Part shown: positions 56,761 through 64,000 of the stretch, piece after piece
Position numbering within the stretch: position 1 is the first letter of the stretch
Layout: each line of letters opens with the position of its first letter
Origin: Mariniphaga sp964540165
Lineage (GTDB): Bacteria; Bacteroidota; Bacteroidia; Bacteroidales; Prolixibacteraceae
Assembly (NCBI GenBank): GCA_964540165.1
Contig: CAZILU010000001.1
Coordinates: forward strand, 4,565 to 68,564
DNA: 64,000 nucleotides
Reading direction: 5' to 3'
Made by a program: the position numbers and the translations under genes
Notes under the pieces: generated by a model
Seen by the model: only the letters and a program-made list of their open reading frames with translations
What the model was told of the DNA's origin: nothing
The model's database searches: none

Positions 56761-56768
56761 TATATTTG
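56761..56768 (+). promoter_or_regulatory. -7 promoter element for TetR-family gene
   Basis: TATATTTG is a perfect TAnnTTTG match 33 bases before ATG 56802. A possible TTG start at 56766 falls inside it and is therefore rejected. Confidence 0.45.
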
Positions 56769-56801
56769 TTCTCTTATATAAACCGCAAAAAGGGAATTAA
56801 A

Positions 56802-57407
56802 ATGCAAACCAACACTGAAACCGGCAGCAAAAGAGATCTCAACAGGGAGAATATTTTAAAAATTGCACGCGAAATATTCAGTAAATACGGTTATAAAAAA
56901 ACCACCCTCGACGATATTGCTAACGCTGTTCGCCGGGGGAAAAGCTCCCTCTATTACTACTTTGACAGTAAAGAAAATCTTTTTCAGGCTGTAATTATGA
57001 AAGAGGTAGAGCTGTTAGCTCATGCCCTGGAGGTCGTTATCAACCGCAATACCGATCCTGTCGACAAACTGCGTGACTATATTCTCACCAAACTGACAAC
57101 ATTCCGAAATCTCGCCAACTTCTACCATGCCGTAGAGAGCGATATCACCGCTGTTGGATTTATCGAAGAGATAAAACATCGATACGAACAGGATGAGATC
57201 CGGATGATTAAACGAATATTGATCGAAGGTGTTCGGAAAAATGAATTCGAAATCTACGACTTTAATCTCGCCGCCATTGGTATAACAACCGCCATCAAAG
57301 GGTTAGAGATGCCCCTGACTGCCGGCAATTACGGATCGGTGAACCTGGAACGAAGCGTTGACATCATCCTCAAGATTCTCTGCTATGGGATCATGAAGAG
57401 AAACTAA
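56802..57407 (+). CDS. TetR/AcrR-family transcriptional regulator
   Basis: About 201 aa from ATG 56802 (MQTNTETGSK). The N-terminal helix-turn-helix is textbook: ILKIAREIFSKYGYKKTTLDDIANAVRRGKSSLYYYFDSKENLF. The C-terminal ligand domain is not recognisable. The arrangement resembles fatty-acid or envelope-stress TetR regulators of Bacteroidota, but the target is unknown. The helicase gene converges on it with only 9 bases between. Confidence 0.93.
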   Translation: MQTNTETGSKRDLNRENILKIAREIFSKYGYKKTTLDDIANAVRRGKSSLYYYFDSKENLFQAVIMKEVELLAHALEVVINRNTDPVDKLRDYILTKLTTFRNLANFYHAVESDITAVGFIEEIKHRYEQDEIRMIKRILIEGVRKNEFEIYDFNLAAIGITTAIKGLEMPLTAGNYGSVNLERSVDIILKILCYGIMKRN

Positions 57408-57416
57408 TCTCTGACA

Positions 57417-59102
57417 TCACCTGGCAATATCGATGCTCATCGGCTTTCCTTTGTACTGCGCTTGTGAAAACGCTTTTAGGATCTGCTTCTCATAGCGTTT
57501 ATCCACTTCGAAGAAGGAGAAATTTTTCATCACCTCAATGTCTCCGATCTCAGCACTCTTGCCGGGAAGAAACTGGTTTACCAGGTCAATGATCTTTCGT
57601 TTGTTTATACCACTCTTCTTGCCGTGGTTGAAGAAAAAGCGGGAAAACTCATACCGTTCGCCTCTTTTACCCCGTTTGCCCGCCGGTGCGCCACGTTCAG
57701 AACGGCCATTCCGGCCAGATCCGGAGCGACCTGATCCTCGTTCCGATGCATATTCCCTCTCCGAAACATACGACTCATCAACATTGAGATCGGGTGCATT
57801 CTGATAGTACTGCAAAAACCGGTTGAACTCCACAGAGACAAATTTCTTGATCAGCTCTTCCCGCTCCAGCCAGGCCAGTTTTTTATAGATTACAGGCATA
57901 AATTGCTCAATCTCCGACTCATTGACATCAATCTTCTCCATCTTATCGACCAGATTGAAGAGCTGTTTCTCACATATATCATTTCCCGAAGGAACATTTT
58001 GGCGAATAAACGTTTTGTGAACCATCTTCTCCACCTGACGCAATTTGCTCTTCTCCCGCAAGTGAATCAACGTTACGGAAATCCCTTTTTTTCCTGCCCT
58101 GCCGGTTCGTCCGCTACGGTGAATATAGATCTCCGGATCATCGGGAAGGTTGTAGTTGATCACATGGCTCAGGTCATTTACATCCAATCCGCGAGCCGCC
58201 ACGTCAGTAGCCACAAGCATCTGTAGCTGCTTGTTGCGAAACCGGGCCATCACATAATCGCGCTGGGCTTGCGACAGGTCACCATGCAGCGCATCTGCAT
58301 TGTATCCGTCCTGCATCAATTTGTCGGCAACATCCTTTGTCTCAGCCCTTGTACGGCAGAAGATGATTCCATAAATGTTTGGATTGATATCGGCCACCCG
58401 CTTCAGTGCCAGATAGCGGTCTTTGGCATGAATAACATAATAGTGGTGCTCCACATTCTCCGCCCCGGTGTTCTTCTGTCCTGCCGAAATCTCAAAAGGA
58501 TCACTCATATAACGGTTCGCGATAGCCTGAATCTCCTTCGGCATCGTTGCCGAAAACAACAGGGTCTGCTTATCTTGAGGAGAAGTCTCCAGAATAGCAT
58601 CCAGATCATCTTTAAATCCCATCGAAAGCATCTCATCAGCCTCGTCCAGAACAAGCCAGCGAATATCATTTACCTTCAACTTCTTGCGATTAATCAGATC
58701 AAGCGTTCGGCCCGGTGTGCCAACAACAATCGAAGGCCCCTGATCCAACTGACTGATCTGTTTGCGTATATCGGCTCCACCGTATACCACCACAATCTGA
58801 ATCTTGTTCATAAATTTCGAAAAATTGGAGAGATCACTGGCAATTTGCAAGGCCAGTTCACGCGTAGGACTTAATATTAAAGCCTGCGTTCCCCTTTTAC
58901 CCGGATCAATCTGTTCAAGAATGGGAAAACCAAACGCAGCAGTCTTTCCGGTACCCGTCTGCGCCAAAGCAATCATGTCGTTTCTGCTCTCTAATAAGTA
59001 TGGGATTGTTTTTTCCTGAATCGGAGTGGGCATCTCAAAACCCAGAGCCTCAACTGCCTGAAGAATCTCAGAACGAAGGCCCATCTCGTTGAATAATATC
59101 AT
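57417..59102 (-). CDS. DEAD-box RNA helicase with DbpA-type C-terminal domain
   Basis: A 561-aa ATP-dependent RNA helicase. Motifs in order: Q motif (FEMPTPIQEKTIPYLL), AQTGTGKTAAF, PTRELALQIA, VGTPGRTLDLI, DEADEMLSMGF, FSATMP, IIFCRTRAET, TDVAARGLDV and HRSGRTGRAGKKG. A Gly/Arg/Ser-rich linker (about residues 440-475) precedes a DbpA RNA-binding domain (YEFSRFFFNHGKKSGINKRKI). Likely roles are ribosome assembly or cold adaptation (DeaD/CshA type). It is transcribed from the promoter at 59129-59156. Confidence 0.96.
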   Translation of the reverse strand: MILFNEMGLRSEILQAVEALGFEMPTPIQEKTIPYLLESRNDMIALAQTGTGKTAAFGFPILEQIDPGKRGTQALILSPTRELALQIASDLSNFSKFMNKIQIVVVYGGADIRKQISQLDQGPSIVVGTPGRTLDLINRKKLKVNDIRWLVLDEADEMLSMGFKDDLDAILETSPQDKQTLLFSATMPKEIQAIANRYMSDPFEISAGQKNTGAENVEHHYYVIHAKDRYLALKRVADINPNIYGIIFCRTRAETKDVADKLMQDGYNADALHGDLSQAQRDYVMARFRNKQLQMLVATDVAARGLDVNDLSHVINYNLPDDPEIYIHRSGRTGRAGKKGISVTLIHLREKSKLRQVEKMVHKTFIRQNVPSGNDICEKQLFNLVDKMEKIDVNESEIEQFMPVIYKKLAWLEREELIKKFVSVEFNRFLQYYQNAPDLNVDESYVSEREYASERGSGRSGSGRNGRSERGAPAGKRGKRGERYEFSRFFFNHGKKSGINKRKIIDLVNQFLPGKSAEIGDIEVMKNFSFFEVDKRYEKQILKAFSQAQYKGKPMSIDIAR

Positions 59103-59128
59103 CTAAATACCAATAAAATTTGTGGGTG

Positions 59129-59156
59129 CAAAGGTATACTTTTCAAACGAAACAAA
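59129..59156 (-). promoter_or_regulatory. Promoter of the DEAD-box helicase gene
   Basis: On the minus strand TTTG (59156-59153), a 16-base spacer and a perfect -7 element TACCTTTG (59136-59129) lie 26 bases ahead of the ATG at 59102. Confidence 0.6.
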
Positions 59157-59350
59157 CGCGATTATTAAATCAATCGAACGAAAATAGTTAGAAATCAGGA
59201 CATTTACACCCAATGTCATTAAACTGATTGTCGCAACAAAATGATATTCAACACCTTGCAATAATTAACATCTCTCTAACAATCATAATGGCTAATCCTC
59301 GTTTCACATTTTTTAAATCACCATCGATCCAAATATCGTTACAAATGCTC

Positions 59351-59358
59351 TACCTTTG
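59351..59358 (+). promoter_or_regulatory. -7 promoter element for the outer-membrane barrel gene
   Basis: TACCTTTG, the same octamer as the divergent helicase promoter, ends 32 bases before the ATG at 59391. No clear -33 TTG is seen. Confidence 0.5.
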
Positions 59359-59390
59359 TAAAATTAAGTACGAACAAGTAAGATATCGCT

Positions 59391-60218
59391 ATGGATAAAT
59401 ATCATCGGAGCATACAAACCGTTCGATTGACTGTCATAATCACATTTATCCTCTCTATTCTGTCTGTTAGACCTCTGTCGGCCCGGAACGACACCATTGT
59501 ACCTGTCGACAAGGATCCGGAGGAGCTTCTCCGAAATATTGACCTGAAAGAGTTTACACAGCACGGTTTTAATTTCTGGTCTGACGACTTTTCAGGGAGC
59601 TGGGCGGGGATTGATCTTGGATTTAACACCTTTTTAAACGCCGATTACAGTGAATACAGCACCCCGTTTATGAAACCCGATCTTTTCCGCTCCAACTCAA
59701 CATACATTAATCTGGTCCAGCAAAGCATCGGATTACAGGCCAACCGGAACACCATCGGACTGGTTACCGGAATCGGATTGCAGTTACAGAGCTACCGCCT
59801 GGAGCGAAATACTACCATCCGTGAGCTTGAAACCGGGAGAATTGAGCCAAAAACACTCGTCTTCGACCAAAATCAGAAATCGAAGTTATCGATTGTATCT
59901 CTGACGGTTCCCCTGTTGGCCGAATTTCAGATACCGGTCCAAAATTACCAGGACCGGATTCACCTGTCGGCCGGACTCTATGGCGGACTGAGGCTAAGCA
60001 GCCATACCAAAATCAAGTACCGCCTGGACGGGAAAAAAGAGAAATTGAAAACACCCGGAACCTATTCTCTGCGTGACTTCAAATATGGCATCATGGCGCG
60101 GGCCGGCTATAAACGTGTCAATCTCTTTGCTACCTATGAACTGGTTCCCCTGTTTCAGGAGTCGATGGGCCCGGCTTTAACCCCGTTCACGTTTGGAATT
60201 ACCCTGTTCAAATTCTAA
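59391..60218 (+). CDS. Outer-membrane beta-barrel protein (PorT-like domain family)
   Basis: A 275-aa protein. A signal peptide ends around PLSARND. Alternating hydrophobic strands follow, such as SWAGIDLGFNTFLNADY, YINLVQQSIGLQANRNTIGLV, LSIVSLTVPLLAEFQI and IHLSAGLYGGLRLSSHTKIKYR, ending with a terminal aromatic residue (TFGITLFKF), typical of outer-membrane barrels recognised by BamA. It fits the generic PF13568-type barrel family. It could be a T9SS accessory such as PorT, but it lacks enough distinguishing sequence to say so. Confidence 0.75.
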   Translation: MDKYHRSIQTVRLTVIITFILSILSVRPLSARNDTIVPVDKDPEELLRNIDLKEFTQHGFNFWSDDFSGSWAGIDLGFNTFLNADYSEYSTPFMKPDLFRSNSTYINLVQQSIGLQANRNTIGLVTGIGLQLQSYRLERNTTIRELETGRIEPKTLVFDQNQKSKLSIVSLTVPLLAEFQIPVQNYQDRIHLSAGLYGGLRLSSHTKIKYRLDGKKEKLKTPGTYSLRDFKYGIMARAGYKRVNLFATYELVPLFQESMGPALTPFTFGITLFKF

Positions 60219-60311
60219 ATCAGCTCAATATGATGAACTCAATTTTTTAGACATCCTATTATTTCCTGACAGGTACCTGAGTAATTAACGATGTAAACCG
60301 TATAAATAAAC

Positions 60312-61076
60312 ATGAGACCCTATATCTTAGAGGAGACCAATTGGAAAGAAATTTCCGGAGAGAGATACGATATTGCCTTGCTTCCATGGGGGGCCACCGA
60401 ACCGCACAATTATCACCTGCCCTATGGTACGGACTCCCTCGAGACAAAAGCATTGGCAGCTGAGGCAGCCGGGATGGCCTGGAACCGTGGTGCCCGGGTG
60501 ATGGTACTGCCGTCAATCCCCCTGGGGGTTCAGAATCCGGGGCAGATCAACCTGCCCTTCTGCCTGCACACCCGCCCCTCAACACAAATCCGCATCCTGG
60601 AAGATATCACCTGGGCTCTATCCCGCCAGGGAATAAACAAACTGATCTTGTTAAACGGCCATGGAGGAAACGACTTCAAACCCATCATCCGTGAAGTACT
60701 GCCAAAATACCCGGGTATGTTTATCGCTCTTTGTGAATGGTTTAAGCTCTATCCCGACAGCGATTTTTTTGAGGCGGGAGGCGACCATGCCAACGAAATG
60801 GAGACCAGCCTGATGATGCACTACTTCCCTCACCTGGTGTTGCCGCTGGAAGAGGCCGGAGAGGGGAAGGCAAAAAAATTCAAACTGAACCGGTTGAATG
60901 ACAAAACAGCCTGGACTCCCCGTCAGTGGGATAAGGTTTCTGAAGATACCGGCATAGGAAACCCGAAAAAGGCCTCCGCCGAAAAGGGCGCCAGATATGC
61001 TGAAGCGCTCTCCGACCGCATCGCCGACCTGCTGGTCGAAATCGCAACAGCTCAAATCGATGACCTCTACGAATAA
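60312..61076 (+). CDS. Creatininase-family metal-dependent amidohydrolase
   Basis: A 254-aa cytosolic hydrolase of the creatininase/MftE fold. Metal-binding motifs are present: LPWGATEPHNYHLPYGTDSL (Glu, His, Asp), NGHGGNDF (His) and GGDHANEMETSLMM (Glu). Family members include creatinine amidohydrolase, FAPy deformylase and MftE, so the substrate is open. It follows the barrel gene at 93 bases on the same strand and precedes pepE. Confidence 0.88.
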   Translation: MRPYILEETNWKEISGERYDIALLPWGATEPHNYHLPYGTDSLETKALAAEAAGMAWNRGARVMVLPSIPLGVQNPGQINLPFCLHTRPSTQIRILEDITWALSRQGINKLILLNGHGGNDFKPIIREVLPKYPGMFIALCEWFKLYPDSDFFEAGGDHANEMETSLMMHYFPHLVLPLEEAGEGKAKKFKLNRLNDKTAWTPRQWDKVSEDTGIGNPKKASAEKGARYAEALSDRIADLLVEIATAQIDDLYE

Positions 61077-61142
61077 CCCAAGTTTTAAACACCACCTCCC
61101 GATCGGCTTCTTGTCAGAAATACCAAAAACAGAGATTTATCA

Positions 61143-61172
61143 TTGATTTGACAGATTAAATTTTTATTCTTG
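61143..61172 (+). promoter_or_regulatory. Candidate promoter of pepE
   Basis: TTG (61143-61145), 19 bases, then TATTCTTG (61165-61172), which matches TAnnTTTG at all but one position. It lies 82 bases before the ATG at 61255, so the assignment is tentative. Confidence 0.35.
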
Positions 61173-61254
61173 CATACCCTGAAGAGTTCAGGCATGCCAA
61201 ATTATCCGGTATGATTGAAGAAAAAAACAATAGACGAATAAAAAATTTAATTTG

Positions 61255-61977
61255 ATGAAGCTACTACTGATCAGTAATTCAACCATGGCAGGAGAGGCCT
61301 ATCTGGAGTACCCAAAAGTTGAAATTGGCAAATTTTTAGGTGAAAAACCGGTAACAGCCCTTTTCATACCCTACGCGGCAGTAACCTTTTCGTACGATGA
61401 GTACTGCCAGAAGGTGAATGACCGGTTTACTGAAACAGGGCACCGGATCGTTGGAATCCATACCTTCTCCAAGCCGGCAAAAGCTGTCGAACAGGCAGAA
61501 GCGATTGTTGTGGGTGGCGGAAATACCTGGCAACTGGTTCGGAAGCTGCACGACCAAAAGCTGATGAATCCTATACGGGAGAAAGTTTTTAACGGTACAC
61601 CTTACATTGGATGGAGTGCCGGTTCGAATGTTGCCTGCCCCACCCTGCGCACAACCAACGACATGCCCATCGTTGATCCCAAAGGCTTTGACTGCATTGG
61701 CCTGGTTTCCTTTCAGATCAATCCCCACTACTTAGATGACAATACACCGGGTCATGCCGGAGAAACCCGGGAACAACGCATCGAAGAGTTCCTGGAGGTT
61801 AATCCGGATACATACGTAGCCGGACTGCGTGAAGGAACGATGCTTAAACTGGAACACAACCGGTTGGAGCTGATCGGAAAACGTACATGTCGTCTCTTTA
61901 AAAAAGGAGAGCCCCCCCGGGAACTGAAAGCCGGAGAAGATCTTTCATTCCTGTTAGGACCAAGCACTTTTATTTAG
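61255..61977 (+). CDS. pepE: Dipeptidase E (peptidase S51)
   Basis: A cytosolic serine peptidase that hydrolyses Asp-X dipeptides. From ATG 61255 it is 240 aa; the TTG one codon earlier is not needed. The nucleophile block GWSAGSNVACPTLRTTNDMP has Ser121, and VVGGGNTWQLVRKL, INPHYLD and TYVAGLREGTML complete the S51 pattern. The final base of its stop codon is also the first base of the inverted-repeat element at 61977, so insertion of the element may have supplied the last base of the stop. Confidence 0.94.
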   Translation: MKLLLISNSTMAGEAYLEYPKVEIGKFLGEKPVTALFIPYAAVTFSYDEYCQKVNDRFTETGHRIVGIHTFSKPAKAVEQAEAIVVGGGNTWQLVRKLHDQKLMNPIREKVFNGTPYIGWSAGSNVACPTLRTTNDMPIVDPKGFDCIGLVSFQINPHYLDDNTPGHAGETREQRIEEFLEVNPDTYVAGLREGTMLKLEHNRLELIGKRTCRLFKKGEPPRELKAGEDLSFLLGPSTFI

Positions 61978-62098
61978 AGTCTGTCCATAAAGTCCGCTGA
62001 CAGCGTTATGCTTGTTCTCAAAATGGTCATTTACATTTAGTAAACTCACATTTTTCGAACTTTGCAAGCCTTGTCAGCGAACTTTCTAATCCAGACTC
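61977..62098. mobile_element. 122-nt symmetric inverted-repeat (MITE-like) element
   Basis: The ends are perfect 7-bp inverted repeats GAGTCTG (61977-61983) and CAGACTC (62092-62098). Further inside, AAAGTCCGCTGACA faces TGTCAGCGAACTTT (one mismatch), then GCTTG/CAAGC, AAAATG/CATTTT and TTTAC/GTAAA around an ATTTA loop. All pairs are symmetric about 62037.5. There is no coding capacity. It sits between two converging genes and could be a nonautonomous transposon derivative and/or a bidirectional terminator. No clear target-site duplication is seen. Confidence 0.7.
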
Positions 62099-62121
62099 TT
62101 GACCTTAAAGACAAACACTTT

Positions 62122-63222
62122 TTAGTTTACGTTGTTATCCCTCCAACCTTTTAACGTGGTTAACAAATACTCAATTTGTTCTGCCGTGTGGTTTGTAGAC
62201 GCTGTGATCCTGACAATAAAATAGTCCGTTTTCACCGGATAATCGACGGCAGGAGCAATAATATTATTTTCTTTTAGATAATCCGATAAGCTTTTTGCCT
62301 GCCGCTGCTCTTTAAAAAGCAGTGGTATGATCGGTGTTCCCTTCCCTGATGTAGAAAAACCAAGCTCGGTAATCTCCTTACGGATCCGTTCGCTGTTAAT
62401 CTTTAATTTTTGACGAAGTTCAGGATGCTGATGAATCAGGCGAACCGAAGCGCATGCCGCCGCAGTAATGGGCGGAGGCAAGGCAGTGGATGCCCCGTAA
62501 AAGGAGGATTTTAAACGGATATCCCGGACAAGGTCACGGTTGGCCGCAATAAACCCTCCATAGGATCCCAGCGCTTTGCTCATCGTTTCCGACTGGTAAA
62601 TGCCAGCCTGACCATCCAGATGGAAGTGTTCCGGTGTCCCTCTTCCATTGCCTCCCAGCACACCCGTTCCATGAGCATCGTCAACAATAAGCAGCGCATG
62701 GTATCTTTCGGCTACTGACCAGATTTCATCAACCGGAGCAATCTCTCCGGTCAAAGCAAAAACACCATCGGTGATGATCAATGGACGTTGATCCCTCTTG
62801 TTTCTCAATAGGTCGTCTAAATGGTTGGCGTTGCAATGATCGAAACAGGTAATTGAAACTCCGCATGGTAATCCCTCATAAATGCTCGGATGAGCCTGCG
62901 AATCGACATAAAGGTGATCATACCGCTCTTTCAGCGATCGGAACAGCAGATAATTCCCTAAAAAACCGGATGCAAACACAATCGCCTCATCGGTACCTTT
63001 ATAGCGGGCAAGCAACGCTTCCAGTTCCAGATGGATTTCAGAGGTTCCGGTTGTTTGACGCGAAGCAGAAAAATTCACTCCATATCTGATCAATGCCTGA
63101 TGAGCAGCACCAATAACTTCCGGATGATGGGCCAGACCCAGGTAATCATTCCCGGCAAAACAGGTGTAGCTCTTACCGTTAAGGTCAATATAATGACCTG
63201 CCTTTCTATTTAATTCATTCAT
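62122..63222 (-). CDS. AONS-family PLP enzyme (BioF/KBL-like)
   Basis: 366 aa, a PLP-dependent alpha-oxoamine synthase-like enzyme (8-amino-7-oxononanoate synthase, 2-amino-3-ketobutyrate CoA ligase or serine palmitoyltransferase type). Family blocks are CFAGNDYLGLAHHPEV, GVNFSASRQTTGTSEIHLELE, VFASGFLGNYLLFRSL, LIVDDAHGTGVLGGNGRG and the PLP-lysine block SETMSKALGSYGGFIAA. At 366 aa it is shorter than usual (about 390), mainly at the N-terminus, which fits BioF-like members. No other biotin gene is adjacent, so the product is left open. Confidence 0.85.
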   Translation of the reverse strand: MNELNRKAGHYIDLNGKSYTCFAGNDYLGLAHHPEVIGAAHQALIRYGVNFSASRQTTGTSEIHLELEALLARYKGTDEAIVFASGFLGNYLLFRSLKERYDHLYVDSQAHPSIYEGLPCGVSITCFDHCNANHLDDLLRNKRDQRPLIITDGVFALTGEIAPVDEIWSVAERYHALLIVDDAHGTGVLGGNGRGTPEHFHLDGQAGIYQSETMSKALGSYGGFIAANRDLVRDIRLKSSFYGASTALPPPITAAACASVRLIHQHPELRQKLKINSERIRKEITELGFSTSGKGTPIIPLLFKEQRQAKSLSDYLKENNIIAPAVDYPVKTDYFIVRITASTNHTAEQIEYLLTTLKGWRDNNVN

Positions 63223-63305
63223 CGATAAGTCTATATTCGAATTTATAAATCATTTTCAAACGAACAGAGCTAAGGTTCGGAACGTTTATCCCCGGTTACC
63301 CTGCC

Positions 63306-64000
63306 TTAATCCGGCTGAGATAACTCATTCAAAAACTGCCCGGCGATCTCTTTGGCCACATCAAAAACAAGTTGACCGGCCTGTTCAATCGCTCTTTCCG
63401 ATGACGATACCCGGTCGATCAGGGTATAAACGCTGTCGAAAATATGCTCAGCGCCGGGTGATAGATCTCCGGCAATGGCAATCACGGGCACATGCATCAT
63501 CTTTGCCCGTTGAGCCACTGCGAAGGGAGCCTTTCGATTCAGCGTTTGCCTGTCGATTAATCCCTCACCGGTAATCACCAACCGGGCCTCTCTTAACTGC
63601 TTGTCAAATTCAACCCTGTCAAGAACAAAGTCAGCCCCATTTTCCAGTGTTGCATTTAAAAATCCGACCAAGGCAAGATTTACGCCACCGGCAGCTCCTA
63701 ATCCGGCCAGGTTTCTAAAATTCCGACCGGTGAATTTCTCAACCAACCCGGCCAGGTGAGTTAAATTATCTTCCAATAGTTCAACCATCCCATCATCAGC
63801 ACCTTTCTGGGGTCCAAAAACCCGGGCCGCTCCATGCATACCAAGCAATGGATTGTCAACATCACAAATCACCCGGATATTCAGATCAGCCGGCAGTTTC
63901 ATACCACTTATATCAATAGATGCGATGTAACCGCTGTTTTCACCATTTCCACATAAAGAAGTGCCATGCTCATCAAAAAAACGCACACCCAACGCCTCCA
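63306..64000 (-). CDS. Glycerate kinase (type 1), 5' end cut by window edge
   Basis: The frame is open to the last base of the window (codons before the TTG at 63992 read E-A-L), so the N-terminus lies outside. The visible part has LCGNGENSGYI, VICDVDNPLLGMHGAARVFGPQKGA, LAGLGAAGGVNLALVGFL, LVITGEGLIDRQTLNRKAP and VIAIAGD, matching the glycerate kinase family (GlxK/GarK type), which phosphorylates D-glycerate in glyoxylate/tartronate or uronate catabolism. LNRKAPF replaces the usual GKAP, with K retained. It is followed by the AONS-family gene on the same strand at 83 bases. Confidence 0.93.
   Translation of the reverse strand, partial: EALGVRFFDEHGTSLCGNGENSGYIASIDISGMKLPADLNIRVICDVDNPLLGMHGAARVFGPQKGADDGMVELLEDNLTHLAGLVEKFTGRNFRNLAGLGAAGGVNLALVGFLNATLENGADFVLDRVEFDKQLREARLVITGEGLIDRQTLNRKAPFAVAQRAKMMHVPVIAIAGDLSPGAEHIFDSVYTLIDRVSSSERAIEQAGQLVFDVAKEIAGQFLNELSQPD

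Noticed and set aside
59391..60218. Naming the outer-membrane barrel porT
   Set aside because: The fold class fits, but no PorT-specific sequence feature could be identified and no other T9SS core gene is adjacent.
61977..62098. The inverted-repeat element as a CRISPR or small-RNA gene
   Set aside because: Only one symmetric unit, no repeated spacers, and no promoter element leading into it.

Overview
The window looks like a chromosomal contig or scaffold of a polysaccharide-degrading Bacteroidota, probably a relative of the Bacteroidales/Marinilabiliales. The evidence is two SusC/SusD pairs, proteins ending in type IX secretion (T9SS) type A sorting domains, fasciclin-domain lipoproteins, a DUF4837 protein, an S46 dipeptidyl-peptidase, A-rich leaders instead of Shine-Dalgarno sites, and repeated matches to the Bacteroidota -7 promoter element TAnnTTTG. 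A run of ten N at 9088-9097 shows a scaffolded draft assembly. Both window edges cut genes.

Layout. (1) 1-3257, plus strand: the 3' part of a GH95-like glycosidase and a lipoprotein sulfatase. (2) 3483-6333: formate-tetrahydrofolate ligase, tRNA-Glu(CTC), and a convergent zinc/manganese-type binding lipoprotein. (3) 6575-21880, plus strand: a polysaccharide cluster of four tandem paralogous beta-helix proteins with T9SS-type C-termini, a secreted TIM-barrel sugar isomerase/epimerase-like protein, a Tat-signal beta-helix protein and a Tat-signal heparinase II/III-family lyase. It ends at a strong bidirectional terminator (21894-21924). (4) 37517-21945, minus strand: an apparent seven-gene operon, fasciclin-SusC-SusD-fasciclin-fasciclin-SusC-SusD. 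(5) 41887-37847: a giant lamin-tail/T9SS protein. (6) 44048-41942: fragments of an alginate-lyase-family gene and a glycosidase gene joined by apparent deletions. (7) 44338-64000: mostly housekeeping and envelope genes, namely an S46 peptidase, M23 peptidase-dxr-rseP, tatA, DUF4837, metF, an Ig-like lipoprotein, RNase R, a TetR regulator, a DEAD-box helicase, an outer-membrane barrel, a creatininase-family protein, dipeptidase E, an AONS-family enzyme and a partial glycerate kinase.

How the parts may work together (inference). The 6575-21880 cluster and the sulfatase/GH95-like pair encode exported enzymes for a sulfated or uronic-acid-containing polysaccharide. The facing minus-strand operon would bind and import products through two outer-membrane SusCD complexes with fasciclin-domain surface lipoproteins. 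Two export routes are used side by side: Sec/T9SS for the four paralogs and Tat for the two neighbouring proteins, and a tatA gene lies at 50072. The strongest candidate for something undescribed is the four-copy beta-helix family. The decayed lyase/glycosidase remnant and a 122-nt near-perfectly symmetric inverted-repeat element at 61977-62098 are the best structural oddities.
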